Positions 15,653-25,490 of a stretch of 43,639 bases of DNA are shown piece after piece. Numbering within the stretch: the first letter of the stretch is position 1; each line of letters starts with the position of its first letter. The notes under the pieces were generated by a model, which worked only from the letters and a program-made list of their open reading frames with translations, was not told where the DNA came from and did no database searches. The stretch is from an uncultured Roseovarius sp. (lineage in GTDB: Bacteria > Pseudomonadota > Alphaproteobacteria > Rhodobacterales > Rhodobacteraceae). The translations under genes were made by a program, and so were the position numbers. The stretch is taken from positions 1 to 43,639 of the forward strand of contig CAKSUL010000012.1 of the NCBI GenBank assembly GCA_934501475.1. The letters run 5' to 3'.

Positions 15653-16153
15653 TTAAAACGCCTCGGGACGGGTTTCGCGGGCCATATGGTCCAGAACGGC
15701 ATTGACGAATTTCGGCTCGCGCCCCTCGGGGAAAAAGCTGTGGGCGATATCCACATATTCCATGATCACCACCTTGGGCGGCGTGTCCATGCCGGTCAGT
15801 TCGGCCCCCGCCGCGCGAAACAGCGCGCGGATGGTCGGGTCGATCCGGTTGATCGGCCATTTCGCCACAAGCGCGCGGTCGGTCATCTGGTCGATCGGGC
15901 GCTGCCGTTCGACCGCGCCATCCAGAATGTCGCGGAACAGATCCACATCGCCGTCGATCATGTCGGTCTCATCGTCCAGTTCCGCGCCAAAGCGATGCTG
16001 GAGGAATTCGCCATAGACCGCATCCACCCCCTGATCGGAATGTTCCATCTGGAACAGCGCCTGCACCGCATAAAGCCGCGCCGCCGAACGCATCTTGCGT
16101 TTCTGGTTGCCCGACAGGGGTTGATCGGGGGGCGGCGTGTGCGGGGCGGTCAT
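15653..16153 (-). CDS. nusB: Transcription antitermination factor NusB
   Basis: A protein of 166 residues that, with NusE (S10), binds boxA RNA and supports rRNA antitermination. The NusB fold is shown by MRSAARLYAVQALFQMEHS near the start (Arg/Ala-rich RNA-binding helix), INRIDPTIRALFRAAGAEL in the middle, and VVIMEYVDIAHSFFPEGREPKFVNAVLDHMA at the end. An N-terminal extension of about 18 residues rich in Pro is longer than in E. coli. The ATG overlaps the ribH stop by 4 nt (ATGA), so translation is coupled. The ribH-nusB order is a very common operon. Confidence 0.96.
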   Translation of the reverse strand: MTAPHTPPPDQPLSGNQKRKMRSAARLYAVQALFQMEHSDQGVDAVYGEFLQHRFGAELDDETDMIDGDVDLFRDILDGAVERQRPIDQMTDRALVAKWPINRIDPTIRALFRAAGAELTGMDTPPKVVIMEYVDIAHSFFPEGREPKFVNAVLDHMARETRPEAF

Positions 16154-16695
16154 GCTGTCGGCGTTCCTTTGGTCTTGCCTGCGATCAGCAGGTCATCGGC
16201 ACCGGGGAGGAAACCCACCCCCTTGCGCGGAGCGCCCCATTTACGGGTCAGCGCAACCAGATGCAAGGCCGCCGCCGCCGCACCTGCGCCCTTGTTCATG
16301 CGCGCGGGATCGGCGCGCACCTCGGCCTGATCGCGGTTCTCGACGGTCAGGATTCCGTTGCCGATGCACACCCCCTGAAGCCCCAGCAGCGTGATGCCGC
16401 GGCTGCTGTCATTGCACACGGTTTCATAATGCGTGGTTTCACCCCGGATCACGCAGCCAAGCGCGACATAGCCGTCGAAATTGCTCAGCCGCTCGGCGAT
16501 GCCGATGGCGGTGGGCACTTCCAATGCGCCGGGCACCTCGACCAGATCAAAGGTGGCGCCGGTTGCCTCGATCTCGGCGGTGGCGCCGGCGATCAGGTTG
16601 TCGGCGATGTCGCGATAGAAGGGGGCCACCACGATCAGCAGCTTCACCGGTTTGTCGAAACTGGCGCGCTCAAGCGTGTATTCGGTGTCTGCCAT
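16150..16695 (-). CDS. ribH: 6,7-dimethyl-8-ribityllumazine synthase
   Basis: A protein of 181 residues catalysing the penultimate step of riboflavin synthesis, condensing 3,4-dihydroxy-2-butanone 4-phosphate with the ribitylaminopyrimidine. Recognisable segments are VEVPGALEVPTAI (substrate pocket), YVALGCVIRGETTHYETVCNDSSRG with the catalytic His of the GETxHY motif, and GNGILTVENRDQAEVRA. It starts 4 nt after the ribB stop and overlaps nusB. Its substrate is the product of the upstream gene. Confidence 0.96.
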   Translation of the reverse strand: MADTEYTLERASFDKPVKLLIVVAPFYRDIADNLIAGATAEIEATGATFDLVEVPGALEVPTAIGIAERLSNFDGYVALGCVIRGETTHYETVCNDSSRGITLLGLQGVCIGNGILTVENRDQAEVRADPARMNKGAGAAAAALHLVALTRKWGAPRKGVGFLPGADDLLIAGKTKGTPTA

Positions 16696-16699
16696 GCTC

Positions 16700-17833
16700 T
16701 CAGCCCTTGCTCAGCGGATGGGTGTCGATGATCGAGATGCCATAGGCGTCCAGCCCCAGATAGCGGGTATCGGGGCTGTCGGTCAGCAGGATCAGCTCCT
16801 GCAGGCCCATGGTGGACATGATCTGGGCGCCAAGGCCGGTCTGCTTGATGGTGCGCGGGCCCTTTTCGTCGATCTCCCCGGCCAGTTTCGGCGAGGGCTG
16901 GCGAAACAGGAACACCGCACCGCGCCCGGCCTCACTGATGATCTGCATCGCGCGGGGCAGTTTGCCCGCCGGGCTGCCGCCGACGCCCAGGGCATCCTCA
17001 AGCGCGTTCAGCGCATGGGCGCGCGCCAGAACCGGCGCGCCGTCGTCGATATCGCCCTTGATCAGCACGACATGTTCCGTGCCGCTGATCTGATCGGTAA
17101 AGATCCGCATCTCCCAGGTGCCGCCGACATGGGCCGTCACCTGCTCGCGGCGGGTTTCACGCACCAGATTGTCGTGCTTGTGGCGATAGGCGATCAGATC
17201 GCTGATCGTGCCGATTTTCAGCCCGTGCTTGGCGGCCATCGTGATCAGGTCCGGCAGCCGCGCCATGGTGCCGTCCTCTTTCATGATCTCGCAGATCACG
17301 CCCGAGGGATGCAGCCCGGCAAGGCGCGAAATATCCACCGCCGCCTCGGTATGGCCCGCGCGCACCAGAACGCCGCCATTGCGCGCGCGCAGCGGGAACA
17401 CATGCCCCGGCGTCGCCAGCGCGGCCATGGAGTTCTGGTCGTTGATCGCCGTCGCCACGGTCAGCGCGCGATCGGCGGCGGAAATGCCGGTGGTGACGCC
17501 TTCGCGCGCCTCGATGCTGACGGTAAAGGCGGTTTCGTGGCGCGAGGAGTTGTTGACCGCCATCATCGGCAGGCCCAGGTTGTCGATCCGCTCGGCCGTC
17601 ATCGGCAGGCAGATCAGGCCGCGCCCGTGCATCGCCATGAAATTGATCGCGGCGGCATCGGCGAATTCGGCCGGGATGACCAGATCGCCCTCATTCTCGC
17701 GGTCCTCATGATCGACGAGGATATACATCCGCCCGGCACGGGCCTCGGCGATGATCTCCTCGGTGGGGGCGATCGCATCGCGCAGATTGGCCTCGACCGG
17801 GCCGGGTTTTTCATAAGGAAGTGTATCGGACAT
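16700..17833 (-). CDS. ribB: DHBP synthase RibB with degenerate GTP cyclohydrolase II-like domain
   Basis: A protein of 377 residues. Residues about 20-220 are 3,4-dihydroxy-2-butanone 4-phosphate synthase, with DHEDRENEGDL near 41-51, RHETAFTVSIEAREGVTTGIS and RAGHTEAAVDISRLAGL all intact. The C-terminal part (about 225-377) has the fold outline of GTP cyclohydrolase II, but the zinc site (normally C-x2-GD...RCDCG) reads HALNALEDALGVGG with no cysteine, and the usual RQEGRGIGL reads RQPSPKLAGEI. The second domain should therefore be catalytically dead and the enzyme RibB only; a separate RibA is expected elsewhere. It heads the ribB-ribH-nusB operon and lies 44 nt downstream of murD on the same strand. 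Confidence 0.93.
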   Translation of the reverse strand: MSDTLPYEKPGPVEANLRDAIAPTEEIIAEARAGRMYILVDHEDRENEGDLVIPAEFADAAAINFMAMHGRGLICLPMTAERIDNLGLPMMAVNNSSRHETAFTVSIEAREGVTTGISAADRALTVATAINDQNSMAALATPGHVFPLRARNGGVLVRAGHTEAAVDISRLAGLHPSGVICEIMKEDGTMARLPDLITMAAKHGLKIGTISDLIAYRHKHDNLVRETRREQVTAHVGGTWEMRIFTDQISGTEHVVLIKGDIDDGAPVLARAHALNALEDALGVGGSPAGKLPRAMQIISEAGRGAVFLFRQPSPKLAGEIDEKGPRTIKQTGLGAQIMSTMGLQELILLTDSPDTRYLGLDAYGISIIDTHPLSKG

Positions 17834-17877
17834 GAATCCCTCGCATGCTGCCGCCTGCGGGATAGCGCAGCCAGCCC

Positions 17878-19287
17878 CTATTGACCAGAGCCGAGTGCGC
17901 GCGCCACCTGCGCCGCAAAATCATCGCCACGCTGCTCGAAATTGTCATATTGATCGAAACTGGCCGCCGCCGGGGCCAACAGAACGGTATCGCCGGGTTG
18001 CGAATCCGCGACGGCACTCTGCACGGCGGCCTGCATGGTGGTGCAGACCTGCGCGTCAACCCCCGGCAATTGCAGGGCGAAACCGGCGGCCTCGCGTCCG
18101 ATCACGTAAGCCTTGCGCACATTGGCCAGCGCCGGCACCAGCGCGTCCAGCCCGCCCTCTTTCTGCAGGCCGCCACAGATCCAGCGGATGTTGGTGAACG
18201 CCGCCAGCGCCTTGGCCGCGCTGTCGACATTGGTGGCCTTGCTGTCATTGACATAGGTGACGCCGTCCGCCACCGCGATGATCTGGCTGCGATGCGGCAG
18301 GCCCGCGAAGCTGGCGAATCCGCGCTCGATCACCCGCGGGGCCAGTCCCAGCGTGCGGCACACGGCATAGGCGGCGCAGGCGTTCTGGTGGTTATGCGCC
18401 CCCGGCAGCCCCGCGATGGGGCGCAGATCAATCGCGCCGACCTGCCGGCCCTTGCGGTATTCCGCCAGAAACCCCTTGCGCGCGAACACATACCAGCCCG
18501 CGCCCGACAGCTTGCGATTGACCGAGACCCGGATCACCCGGTCATCCGCCGCCCCTTCGGACAATTGCCCGGCCAGATAGCGCCCCTCGGGTTCATCCAC
18601 GCCGATGATCGCGCGGTCCGGCCCGCCTTCGGCGAACAGGCGGCGCTTGGCGGCGAAATAGCCCCCCACCCCGCCATGCCGGTCCAGATGATCGGGGCTG
18701 AGATTGGTGAACACCGCCACATCCGGCGTCAGCGCGCGCGCCAGATCGGTCTGATAGCTGCTGAGCTCCAGAACCACGACGCCGCCATCGCCGGGCGGGT
18801 CGATATCCAGCACGCCGCGCCCGATATTGCCCGCCAGTTGCGACGGGCGGCCGGCCTCGCTCAGGACATGGTGGATCAGGGCCGATGTGGTGGATTTCCC
18901 GTTCGATCCGGTGATGGCGATCACCTTGGGGACGGTGTCGAATTCGTGCCATTCAGGCGTGGCGAAGGCGCGGAAAAACAGCCCTATGTCATTGTCCACC
19001 GGCACGCCCGCGTCAAAGGCCGCCGCAACCGCCTTGTTGGGCGACGGGTAAAGATGCGCGATGCCGGGGCTGACGATCAGGCAGGCCAGCCGCTCGAGCG
19101 TGGCGGGGCGCGACAGGTCCACAACCTCGAACCCCTCGTCGCGCGCGACGTCGCAGGCCGTTTCCATGTCGTCCCAGCATACCGGCACCGCGCCGCCCTC
19201 GCGCAGCGCCCGCGCGGCACTCAGGCCCGAGCGCCCCAGCCCCAGCACGCCGACCCGCTGATTTTCAAAACCTCTGACCGGTATCAT
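17878..19287 (-). CDS. murD: UDP-N-acetylmuramoyl-L-alanine--D-glutamate ligase
   Basis: A cytoplasmic Mur ligase of about 469 residues that adds D-Glu to UDP-MurNAc-L-Ala. The N-terminal nucleotide-binding fold has [20 protein letters not shown], the ATP loop reads [19 protein letters not shown], and the C-terminal domain has [14 protein letters not shown]. The ATG at 19287 begins the usual N-terminus; TTG (19308) and GTG (19290) codons upstream in frame are possible. AGGA lies 10-13 nt before these last two choices, which is slightly far. It follows mraY by 42 nt. It is the last dcw gene here: the next gene is ribB, not ftsW. Confidence 0.95.
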   Translation of the reverse strand: MIPVRGFENQRVGVLGLGRSGLSAARALREGGAVPVCWDDMETACDVARDEGFEVVDLSRPATLERLACLIVSPGIAHLYPSPNKAVAAAFDAGVPVDNDIGLFFRAFATPEWHEFDTVPKVIAITGSNGKSTTSALIHHVLSEAGRPSQLAGNIGRGVLDIDPPGDGGVVVLELSSYQTDLARALTPDVAVFTNLSPDHLDRHGGVGGYFAAKRRLFAEGGPDRAIIGVDEPEGRYLAGQLSEGAADDRVIRVSVNRKLSGAGWYVFARKGFLAEYRKGRQVGAIDLRPIAGLPGAHNHQNACAAYAVCRTLGLAPRVIERGFASFAGLPHRSQIIAVADGVTYVNDSKATNVDSAAKALAAFTNIRWICGGLQKEGGLDALVPALANVRKAYVIGREAAGFALQLPGVDAQVCTTMQAAVQSAVADSQPGDTVLLAPAAASFDQYDNFEQRGDDFAAQVARALGSGQ

Positions 19288-19329
19288 CACCGTGTTCCAA
19301 TCCTGCAAGATCGCGCATATGCGCGGGCA

Positions 19330-20412
19330 TTACCGCACCTTGAGTGTCGCCAGGCCGATCATCGCCAGGATCAGCGCGATGATCCAGAACCGGATCACGA
19401 TCTGCGGCTCGGACCAGCCTTTTTTCTCATAATGGTGGTGAATCGGCGCCATCAGGAACACCCGCTTGCCGGTGCGTTTGAAATAGAGCACCTGAATGAT
19501 CACGCTCAGCGCCTCGACCACGAACAGACCGCCAACGATGGCCAGCACGATTTCGTGCTTGGTGGCCACGGCAATCGCGCCCAACGCCCCGCCCAGGGCC
19601 AGCGATCCGGTATCGCCCATGAACACGGCGGCCGGGGGCGCATTATACCACAGGAACCCCAGGCCCCCGCCGATCAGTCCGGCGACAAAGATCAGGATCT
19701 CACCGGTGCCGGGCACATAATGCACGTCCAGATATTCGGTGAAATCGACCCGCCCCACCGCATAGGCAATCACCCCCAGCGTGGCCGAGGCAATCATCAC
19801 CGGCATGATCGCCAGCCCGTCCAGCCCGTCGGTCAGGTTCACCGCATTGGCAGAGCCGACCACGACGATGGTGGCGAAGGGCACGAACAGATAGCCCAGA
19901 TTGAACAGCGTGTTCTTGAGGATCGGCACGGCCAGTTGGTGTTGCAGCGCCTCGGGGTGATAGGCGGTGGCCCAGACGGCGGCGATGGCGGCAATGATGA
20001 ATCCCAGCCCCAGCCGCAGCTTGCCCGGCACGCCATTCGTGTTCTGTTTCGAGACCTTGGCATAATCATCCGCAAAGCCGATCGCGCCAAAGGATACGGT
20101 CACGAACATGATCAGCCACACGAAAGGATTGTCCAGCCGCGCCCAGAGCAGGGTCGAGGTCAGCAGCGCCCCCACGATCAGCAGCCCGCCCATGGTGGGG
20201 GTGCCGGCCTTGACGAAATGCCCCTCGGGGCCGTCATTGCGGATCGGCTGCCCCTTGCCCTGACGTTTGCGCAGCACCGCGATCAACGGACGCCCGAACA
20301 GGAACCCGAACAGCAGAGCAGTCAGGAACGCCCCCCCCGAGCGAAAGGTTATATAACGGAAAAGGTTAAAGAAATCACCACCATCTGAAAGGGCAGTCAA
20401 CCAGTAAAGCAT
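19330..20412 (-). CDS. mraY: Phospho-N-acetylmuramoyl-pentapeptide-transferase MraY
   Basis: An integral membrane enzyme of 360 residues with about ten transmembrane helices that makes lipid I from UDP-MurNAc-pentapeptide and undecaprenyl phosphate. Conserved MraY elements are [11 protein letters not shown], the Asp pair in [34 protein letters not shown] and the cytoplasmic loop [15 protein letters not shown]. The ATG directly follows the murF stop, with AAGGGA 7 nt upstream inside murF, so the two are translationally coupled. Confidence 0.97.
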   Translation of the reverse strand: MLYWLTALSDGGDFFNLFRYITFRSGGAFLTALLFGFLFGRPLIAVLRKRQGKGQPIRNDGPEGHFVKAGTPTMGGLLIVGALLTSTLLWARLDNPFVWLIMFVTVSFGAIGFADDYAKVSKQNTNGVPGKLRLGLGFIIAAIAAVWATAYHPEALQHQLAVPILKNTLFNLGYLFVPFATIVVVGSANAVNLTDGLDGLAIMPVMIASATLGVIAYAVGRVDFTEYLDVHYVPGTGEILIFVAGLIGGGLGFLWYNAPPAAVFMGDTGSLALGGALGAIAVATKHEIVLAIVGGLFVVEALSVIIQVLYFKRTGKRVFLMAPIHHHYEKKGWSEPQIVIRFWIIALILAMIGLATLKVR

Positions 20413-21852
20413 TCAATCGTCCCTTTCGGACGGGCGGTATTTCCGCCCGGTTCTTCGCAGCGCGTCCACCACCAGACTGACCTTGCTGCCCTTCGATCCC
20501 TTGATCAGAATCACATCGCCCGCGTCTATCATGCCATGCACGCGCGATACCAGTTCTTGTGCGCTCTCGAACCACTGGCCCTTTTGCTGGGCCGGAAGGA
20601 TGTCCCACAGGGCGCGCATCCGCGGGCCGACACAGTGGATCTGGCTGAGTTGGGCAATCTGCGGCAGATCGGCCAGCGCGCGGTGCATGTCGCCCTCTTG
20701 CGGGCCCAGTTCCAGCATGTCGCCCAGAATGGCGATGCGCCGCCCCTTGGCGATGCGCCCGATATCGTCGCGCGGGGTGGCGGCGGCCAGCACCTCGAGG
20801 GCGGCGGCCATCGAGGTCGGGTTGGCGTTGAACGCATCGTCGATCAGATCGACCGTCCATTCGGCATCCGCACTGTCGATCTGCAGCGTCTCGCGGGTGC
20901 CGCGCCCGGCGGGGGGCTGCCAATGGCCCAGATCGGGGGCGGCAAGGCCGGTATCGCCGCCCAGGGCCTCGACGCAGGCCAGCACGCCCAGCCCGTTCAT
21001 GGCAAAGTGACGCCCGGCGCTGTTGATCTTGAAAACCAGCAGTTCATTGCGGATATCGGCCTGCGCGACGGTCAGATCATTGGACAGCTTTGCGCTTTTG
21101 AGGGTGTATTGATCGCTTTTCGCGCCGAAGGTGACACAGGTCGCGCCCTGCGCGCGCGCCGCCTCGATCAGGATCTCCGTGGTGTCCAGATCGGCGTTGA
21201 TGACGGCAACGCCGCCCGGTTCCAGCCCCTCGAAGATCGCCGCCTTTTCGCGCGCGATCCCGGCGATATCGGCAAAGGCCTCAAGATGGGCGGCGGCCAC
21301 GGTGGTGATCATCGCCACATGCGGACGCGCCATGCGCGCCAGCGGCGCGATCTCACCGGGGTGGTTCATGCCGATCTCGATCACGGCGAATTCGGTGTCG
21401 TCGGGCATCCGCGCCAGCGTCAGCGGCACGCCCCAATGGTTGTTGTAGCTGGCCTCGGCGGCGTGGGTGCGCCCCTGCCCGCCCAGGACATCACGCAGCA
21501 TTTCCTTGGTCGAGGTTTTCCCGACCGACCCGGTGACAGCCACGACACGCGCCTGCGTGCGTGCCCGCGCGGCGCGCGCCAAAGCCTCGAGCGCGCGCAG
21601 CACATCATCGACGATCAACAGCGGGGCATCCGGTGCCACGCCTTCGGGGCGGTGGGTGACCAGCGCCGCCGCCGCGCCCTTCTCGAACGCCTGCGCGACG
21701 AAATCATGGCCGTCGCGGATATCCTGCAAGGCCACGAACAGATCGCCGGGGCGGATGGTGCGGGTGTCGATCGACACGCCATCCGCACTCCATTCGGCGC
21801 TTGCCTGCCCGCCGGTGGCCGCCGCGGCGTCGCGCGCGCTCCACAGCGTCAT
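20413..21852 (-). CDS. murF: UDP-MurNAc-tripeptide--D-Ala-D-Ala ligase MurF
   Basis: A Mur ligase of 479 residues that adds D-Ala-D-Ala. It has the MurF-type N-terminal domain (VSIDTRTIRPGDLFVALQ), the ATP loop VVAVTGSVGKTSTKEML, NNHWGVPLTLAR, the GMNHPGEIAPLARMARPHVAMITTV stretch, and DDAFNANPTSMAAALEVL near the C-terminal domain. It overlaps murE by 4 nt (ATGA) and abuts mraY with no gap. The C-terminus is very basic (RRTGRKYRPSERDD). Confidence 0.97.
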   Translation of the reverse strand: MTLWSARDAAAATGGQASAEWSADGVSIDTRTIRPGDLFVALQDIRDGHDFVAQAFEKGAAAALVTHRPEGVAPDAPLLIVDDVLRALEALARAARARTQARVVAVTGSVGKTSTKEMLRDVLGGQGRTHAAEASYNNHWGVPLTLARMPDDTEFAVIEIGMNHPGEIAPLARMARPHVAMITTVAAAHLEAFADIAGIAREKAAIFEGLEPGGVAVINADLDTTEILIEAARAQGATCVTFGAKSDQYTLKSAKLSNDLTVAQADIRNELLVFKINSAGRHFAMNGLGVLACVEALGGDTGLAAPDLGHWQPPAGRGTRETLQIDSADAEWTVDLIDDAFNANPTSMAAALEVLAAATPRDDIGRIAKGRRIAILGDMLELGPQEGDMHRALADLPQIAQLSQIHCVGPRMRALWDILPAQQKGQWFESAQELVSRVHGMIDAGDVILIKGSKGSKVSLVVDALRRTGRKYRPSERDD

Positions 21853-23336
21853 GCGCCGCCCCCGTCCAGCGCGGCAACCGCCACGCTGGCCTGTTCGGCA
21901 TCGTCAAAGGGCAGCACGTCGTCGCCCACGGTCTGACCGGTCTCATGGCCCTTGCCAAGGATCAGCAGCGCATCACCGGGGCCAAGCGCGTCAACCCCGC
22001 GCAGGATCGCCTCGGCGCGGTCGCCCACATTGCTTGCGCCGGCGCAGCCCTGCATCACGGCCGCGCGGATCAGGGCCGGGTCCTCGCTGCGCGGGTTGTC
22101 ATCGGTCACGATCACCAGATCGGCATTGTCCGCCGCCGCCTTGCCCATCAGCGGGCGCTTGGCCGTATCGCGATCCCCGCCCGCGCCGACAATGGCGATC
22201 AGGCGGCCCATCACATGCGGGCGCAGCGCGGTGATGGCGGTGCGCACCGCATCGGGCGTGTGGGCGTAATCGACAAAGACCGCCGCGCCGTTTTCGCGCG
22301 TTGCCGCCAGCTGCATGCGCCCGCGCACGGTGCGCATCCGGCCCAGCGTCTCGAATACCCGGTCCGCATCCGCCCCGGCCCCGATCGCCAGCCCTGCGGC
22401 CATCAGCACGTTTTCGCCCTGGAACCCGCCGATCAGCGGCAGGCTGACCTGATGCGCCTCGCCGTGCCAGCTATAGCGCATGGTCTGGCCCGTCGGCTCA
22501 AAGCGTTGCGAATGCAGGCGCAGATCCGCCCGCCCGGAGCGCCCGACGCTCAGCACATCCTGTCCGCGTTCGCAGGCCAGGCTGGCCATGTCGGGGCCGC
22601 GCGGATCGTCGATATTGATCACCGCGACGCCGTCCTCGGGCAATACCTGGGTGAACAGCCGCGCCTTGGCGTCGAAATAGGCGTCAAAGCCGTCATGATA
22701 ATCCAGATGATCCTGAGTGAAATTGGTGAAACCCGCCGCAACCAGATGCACCCCGTCAAGACGGCGCTGCGCCAGGCCGTGGCTTGACGCCTCCATCGCC
22801 GCATGGGTGATGCCGGCGTCATGGGCCGCGGCCAGAACCCGGTGCAGGGTGATCGGCTCGGGCGTGGTATGGGCCAGCGGGGACTGAAACGCGCCCTCGA
22901 CCCCGGTCGTGCCCAGATTGACCGCATCAAAGCCCAGCTCGGTCCAGATCTGGCGCGTGAAGGCGGCGACCGAGGTCTTGCCGTTGGTGCCGGTCACCGC
23001 AACCATGATTTCGGGCTGCGCGCCAAACCAGAGGGCGGCGGCAAAGGCCAATGCGCCGCGCGGGTCCTCGGTGACGATCAGCGCCGCGTCGCTGTCGTCC
23101 AGTTCGACCCGCGCGATCCGCGCGCCCGCCGCATCGGTCAGGATGGCCGCCGCGCCCATGCGCAGCGCATATTGGATGAATTCCGCCCCATGCACGCGCG
23201 TGCCGGGAAGGGCGGCAAACAACGCGCCGTCGCGCACTTGCCGGCTGTCCACCGCGAGGGCGGTGATGCGGGCCTGCGCGCGCCCTTGCGCCGTCAGCCC
23301 CAGATCCGCCAGTGATTTCGTCTGCCCCACCGTCAT
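21849..23336 (-). CDS. murE: UDP-MurNAc-dipeptide--meso-diaminopimelate ligase MurE
   Basis: A Mur ligase of 495 residues. The ATP loop is VAVTGTNGKTSVAAF. The specificity motif DNPR at 413-416 (TDDNPRSEDP) marks meso-diaminopimelate as the added amino acid, consistent with Gram-negative peptidoglycan. SSHGLAQRRLDG and FVDYAHTPDAVRTAI are further family signatures. GGAGG lies just 4-5 nt before the ATG; a GTG two codons later would have wider spacing, so the start could be off by two residues. It follows ftsI by 25 nt and overlaps murF. Confidence 0.97.
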   Translation of the reverse strand: MTVGQTKSLADLGLTAQGRAQARITALAVDSRQVRDGALFAALPGTRVHGAEFIQYALRMGAAAILTDAAGARIARVELDDSDAALIVTEDPRGALAFAAALWFGAQPEIMVAVTGTNGKTSVAAFTRQIWTELGFDAVNLGTTGVEGAFQSPLAHTTPEPITLHRVLAAAHDAGITHAAMEASSHGLAQRRLDGVHLVAAGFTNFTQDHLDYHDGFDAYFDAKARLFTQVLPEDGVAVINIDDPRGPDMASLACERGQDVLSVGRSGRADLRLHSQRFEPTGQTMRYSWHGEAHQVSLPLIGGFQGENVLMAAGLAIGAGADADRVFETLGRMRTVRGRMQLAATRENGAAVFVDYAHTPDAVRTAITALRPHVMGRLIAIVGAGGDRDTAKRPLMGKAAADNADLVIVTDDNPRSEDPALIRAAVMQGCAGASNVGDRAEAILRGVDALGPGDALLILGKGHETGQTVGDDVLPFDDAEQASVAVAALDGGGA

Positions 23337-23361
23337 ATGCCCTCCGGGCCTTCGCCCTGAC

Positions 23362-25149
23362 TCAGTTTGATGTGAGCGTTATAGCAGGCAGGGCGACCTG
23401 TTCAATCTCGGGTCTCAATCCCAGAAGCGGCGCGACGCGCGCGATGATCTCGGCGGCGACCGGCACAGCCGTCCAGCCGGCGGTGCGCCGTGGCACGTCG
23501 CCGGATGTTTCCACCGCCTCGTCCAGGGTCACCACCAGCACATATTTCGGATCATGCGCCGGAAAGAAGCTGGCGAAGGTGGCGATCACCTTGTCGTCGT
23601 AATACCCGCCGCCGCGTTCCTTGGGCTTGTCCGCGGTTCCGGTCTTGCCGCCCACGGCATATCCGGGCACGTCGCCCATGCTGGCCGTGCCGTCCTGGAC
23701 GACCTTGCGCAGCATCAGGCGGGCCTCGCGCGCCACGGCGGGCGACATGACCTGCGTTCCCGCCTGCGGACCGTCCTGACGCAGCAGCGTCGGCTTGACA
23801 TAGCGCCCGCCATTGGCGATCGCCGCATAGCCCGCCGCCAGATGCAGCGGGCTTGAGGACAGGCCGTGCCCATATGAGATGGTCACGGTCGACAGCTCGG
23901 TCCAGCGGGCGGGCCACAGCGGCTTGCCACCGGCGGATTCGATGATCTCCAGCGGGGTCGGCTCGAAAAAGCCCAGCGATTGCAGGAATTCCTGCTGGCG
24001 TTTGGCACCGATCATCATGGCGATGCGCCCGGTGCCGCGGTTCGAACTCTTGACGATGATGTCGGACACGCTGATCTCGCCGAAATTCTTGTTGCGGAAC
24101 TCTCCGATCGGAAAACCGCCGACGCGCATCGGCCCCGAGGTGTCGATCACCGTCTCGGCCGAGACCAGCCCCAGGTCGATCCCCTGCACGGCGGCGAATA
24201 TCTTGAAGGTCGAGCCAAGCTCATACACCCCCTGCACCGCGCGGTTGAACAGCGGGCTGTCCGCCGCATCCCCCGACGTCAGCGGGCGCGGGCGGTCATT
24301 GGGATCGAAATCGGGCAGCGATGCGATCGCGATCACCTCGCCAGTCTGCACATCCATCAGCACCGCCGCCGCGCCCTTGGCGTTCAGCAGGCGCATCCCG
24401 CCATAAAGCACCCGCTCGGTCGCGGCCTGCACCGTCAGATCCAGCGAAAGCGTGAGCGGCGTGCTGCCGAAGGCCGGATCGCGCAGGCGTTCGTCATAGA
24501 ATTTCTCGATGCCCGCGACGCCGATCACCTCGGCGGCATGGACCCCCTCGCGGCCAAACCCGGCCCCGCCCAGAACATGCGCGGCCAGGCGGCCATTGGG
24601 GTAAAGGCGCATCTCACGCGGGCCGAACAACAGACCCGGCTCACCGATATCATGCACCGCCTGCATCTGTTCGGGGCTGATTTTCTTCTTTATCCACAGG
24701 AACTTGCGTTTGCCGGTGAAATCCCTCAGCAGGCGCTCGCCGTTCAGATCGGGAAATATCTTCAGCAATTCACGCGCCGCTTTTTCCGGCTCGACCATCT
24801 GCTGGGGCTGGGCATAGAGGCTGTGGGTGTCGAAATTCGTCGCCAGAATCCGGCCATGCCGGTCGACGATATCGGCGCGCTGCGCCAGAATATCGGCGCC
24901 GATGGTGCTGGTGGTGCGCTCGCTCGGTTCGGTCTGGGCCAGAACGCCCATGCGCGCGCCGATCAGCCCGAAACAGGCAAAGAACAGCGCCCCCAGCACC
25001 AGCAACCGCCCCTCGGCGCGGCGGCGCGCGCGGTCGCGCATTTCCTCATGGCGCAGGCGGATGTTCTCACGCTCGATGGCGTCGGGATTTTCGCCCTTGT
25101 TGCGGGCTGACAGGATACGCGCCAGCGGGCGCAGCGGCGTGCGGATCAT
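23362..25149 (-). CDS. ftsI: Peptidoglycan transpeptidase FtsI (PBP3)
   Basis: The septal class B penicillin-binding protein, 595 residues. A basic cytoplasmic N-terminus is followed by one transmembrane helix (about 49-68), a non-penicillin-binding domain and the transpeptidase domain. Active-site motifs are STFK with Ser313, SSN at 368-370 and KTG with Lys502. It cross-links septal peptidoglycan with FtsW. The ATG overlaps ftsL by 4 nt. The cytoplasmic tail is longer and more Arg-rich than in E. coli (EEMRDRARRRAEGR). Confidence 0.97.
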   Translation of the reverse strand: MIRTPLRPLARILSARNKGENPDAIERENIRLRHEEMRDRARRRAEGRLLVLGALFFACFGLIGARMGVLAQTEPSERTTSTIGADILAQRADIVDRHGRILATNFDTHSLYAQPQQMVEPEKAARELLKIFPDLNGERLLRDFTGKRKFLWIKKKISPEQMQAVHDIGEPGLLFGPREMRLYPNGRLAAHVLGGAGFGREGVHAAEVIGVAGIEKFYDERLRDPAFGSTPLTLSLDLTVQAATERVLYGGMRLLNAKGAAAVLMDVQTGEVIAIASLPDFDPNDRPRPLTSGDAADSPLFNRAVQGVYELGSTFKIFAAVQGIDLGLVSAETVIDTSGPMRVGGFPIGEFRNKNFGEISVSDIIVKSSNRGTGRIAMMIGAKRQQEFLQSLGFFEPTPLEIIESAGGKPLWPARWTELSTVTISYGHGLSSSPLHLAAGYAAIANGGRYVKPTLLRQDGPQAGTQVMSPAVAREARLMLRKVVQDGTASMGDVPGYAVGGKTGTADKPKERGGGYYDDKVIATFASFFPAHDPKYVLVVTLDEAVETSGDVPRRTAGWTAVPVAAEIIARVAPLLGLRPEIEQVALPAITLTSN

Positions 25150-25490
25150 GGATCGGACTCCCGGCCGGAAACCTCGATGGAACTGTCAAAGACCAGCGGC
25201 TCGCTCGGGGGGAAGGCCACCTGATCGGTGCGCCCGAACTGATAGGACTGCAACGGCATCAGCCCCAGCCGGTCAAAATTGATATCGGCCAGATCGCGCA
25301 GCCGGTCGGGCCGGTTCAGATAGGCCCATTCGGCGTTCAGCACGCGCAGACGCTGACGCGACAGCGCGATCTGCTGCTCCAGCGTCTCGACGCGCGCCTG
25401 CGCCGCCTGGGTCTTGTAGTTCTCGTGATAGGCCCAATAGGCCAGCGAAATCACGACCAGCGCGCTGAAGACATAAAACAGGCTGCGCAT
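25146..25490 (-). CDS. ftsL: Cell division protein FtsL
   Basis: A bitopic membrane protein of 114 residues. A very short cytoplasmic N-terminus precedes one transmembrane helix (about 3-20, LFYVFSALVVISLAYWAY). Then comes a periplasmic coiled coil (about 28-58, QAARVETLEQQIALSRQRLRVL type heptads) and the LNRPDRLRDLA element. It forms the FtsQLB scaffold that activates FtsWI. Sequence conservation is low, so the call rests on position between rsmH and ftsI, size and topology. It overlaps rsmH by 1 nt (TGATG) and ftsI by 4 nt. Confidence 0.93.
   Translation of the reverse strand: MRSLFYVFSALVVISLAYWAYHENYKTQAAQARVETLEQQIALSRQRLRVLNAEWAYLNRPDRLRDLADINFDRLGLMPLQSYQFGRTDQVAFPPSEPLVFDSSIEVSGRESDP

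Noticed and set aside
17881..20388. 835-codon open frame on the plus strand
   Set aside because: It is antisense to murD and mraY, which are unmistakable. Its composition (Arg/Gln/His-rich) is that of a GC-rich shadow frame, and it has no ribosome-binding site.
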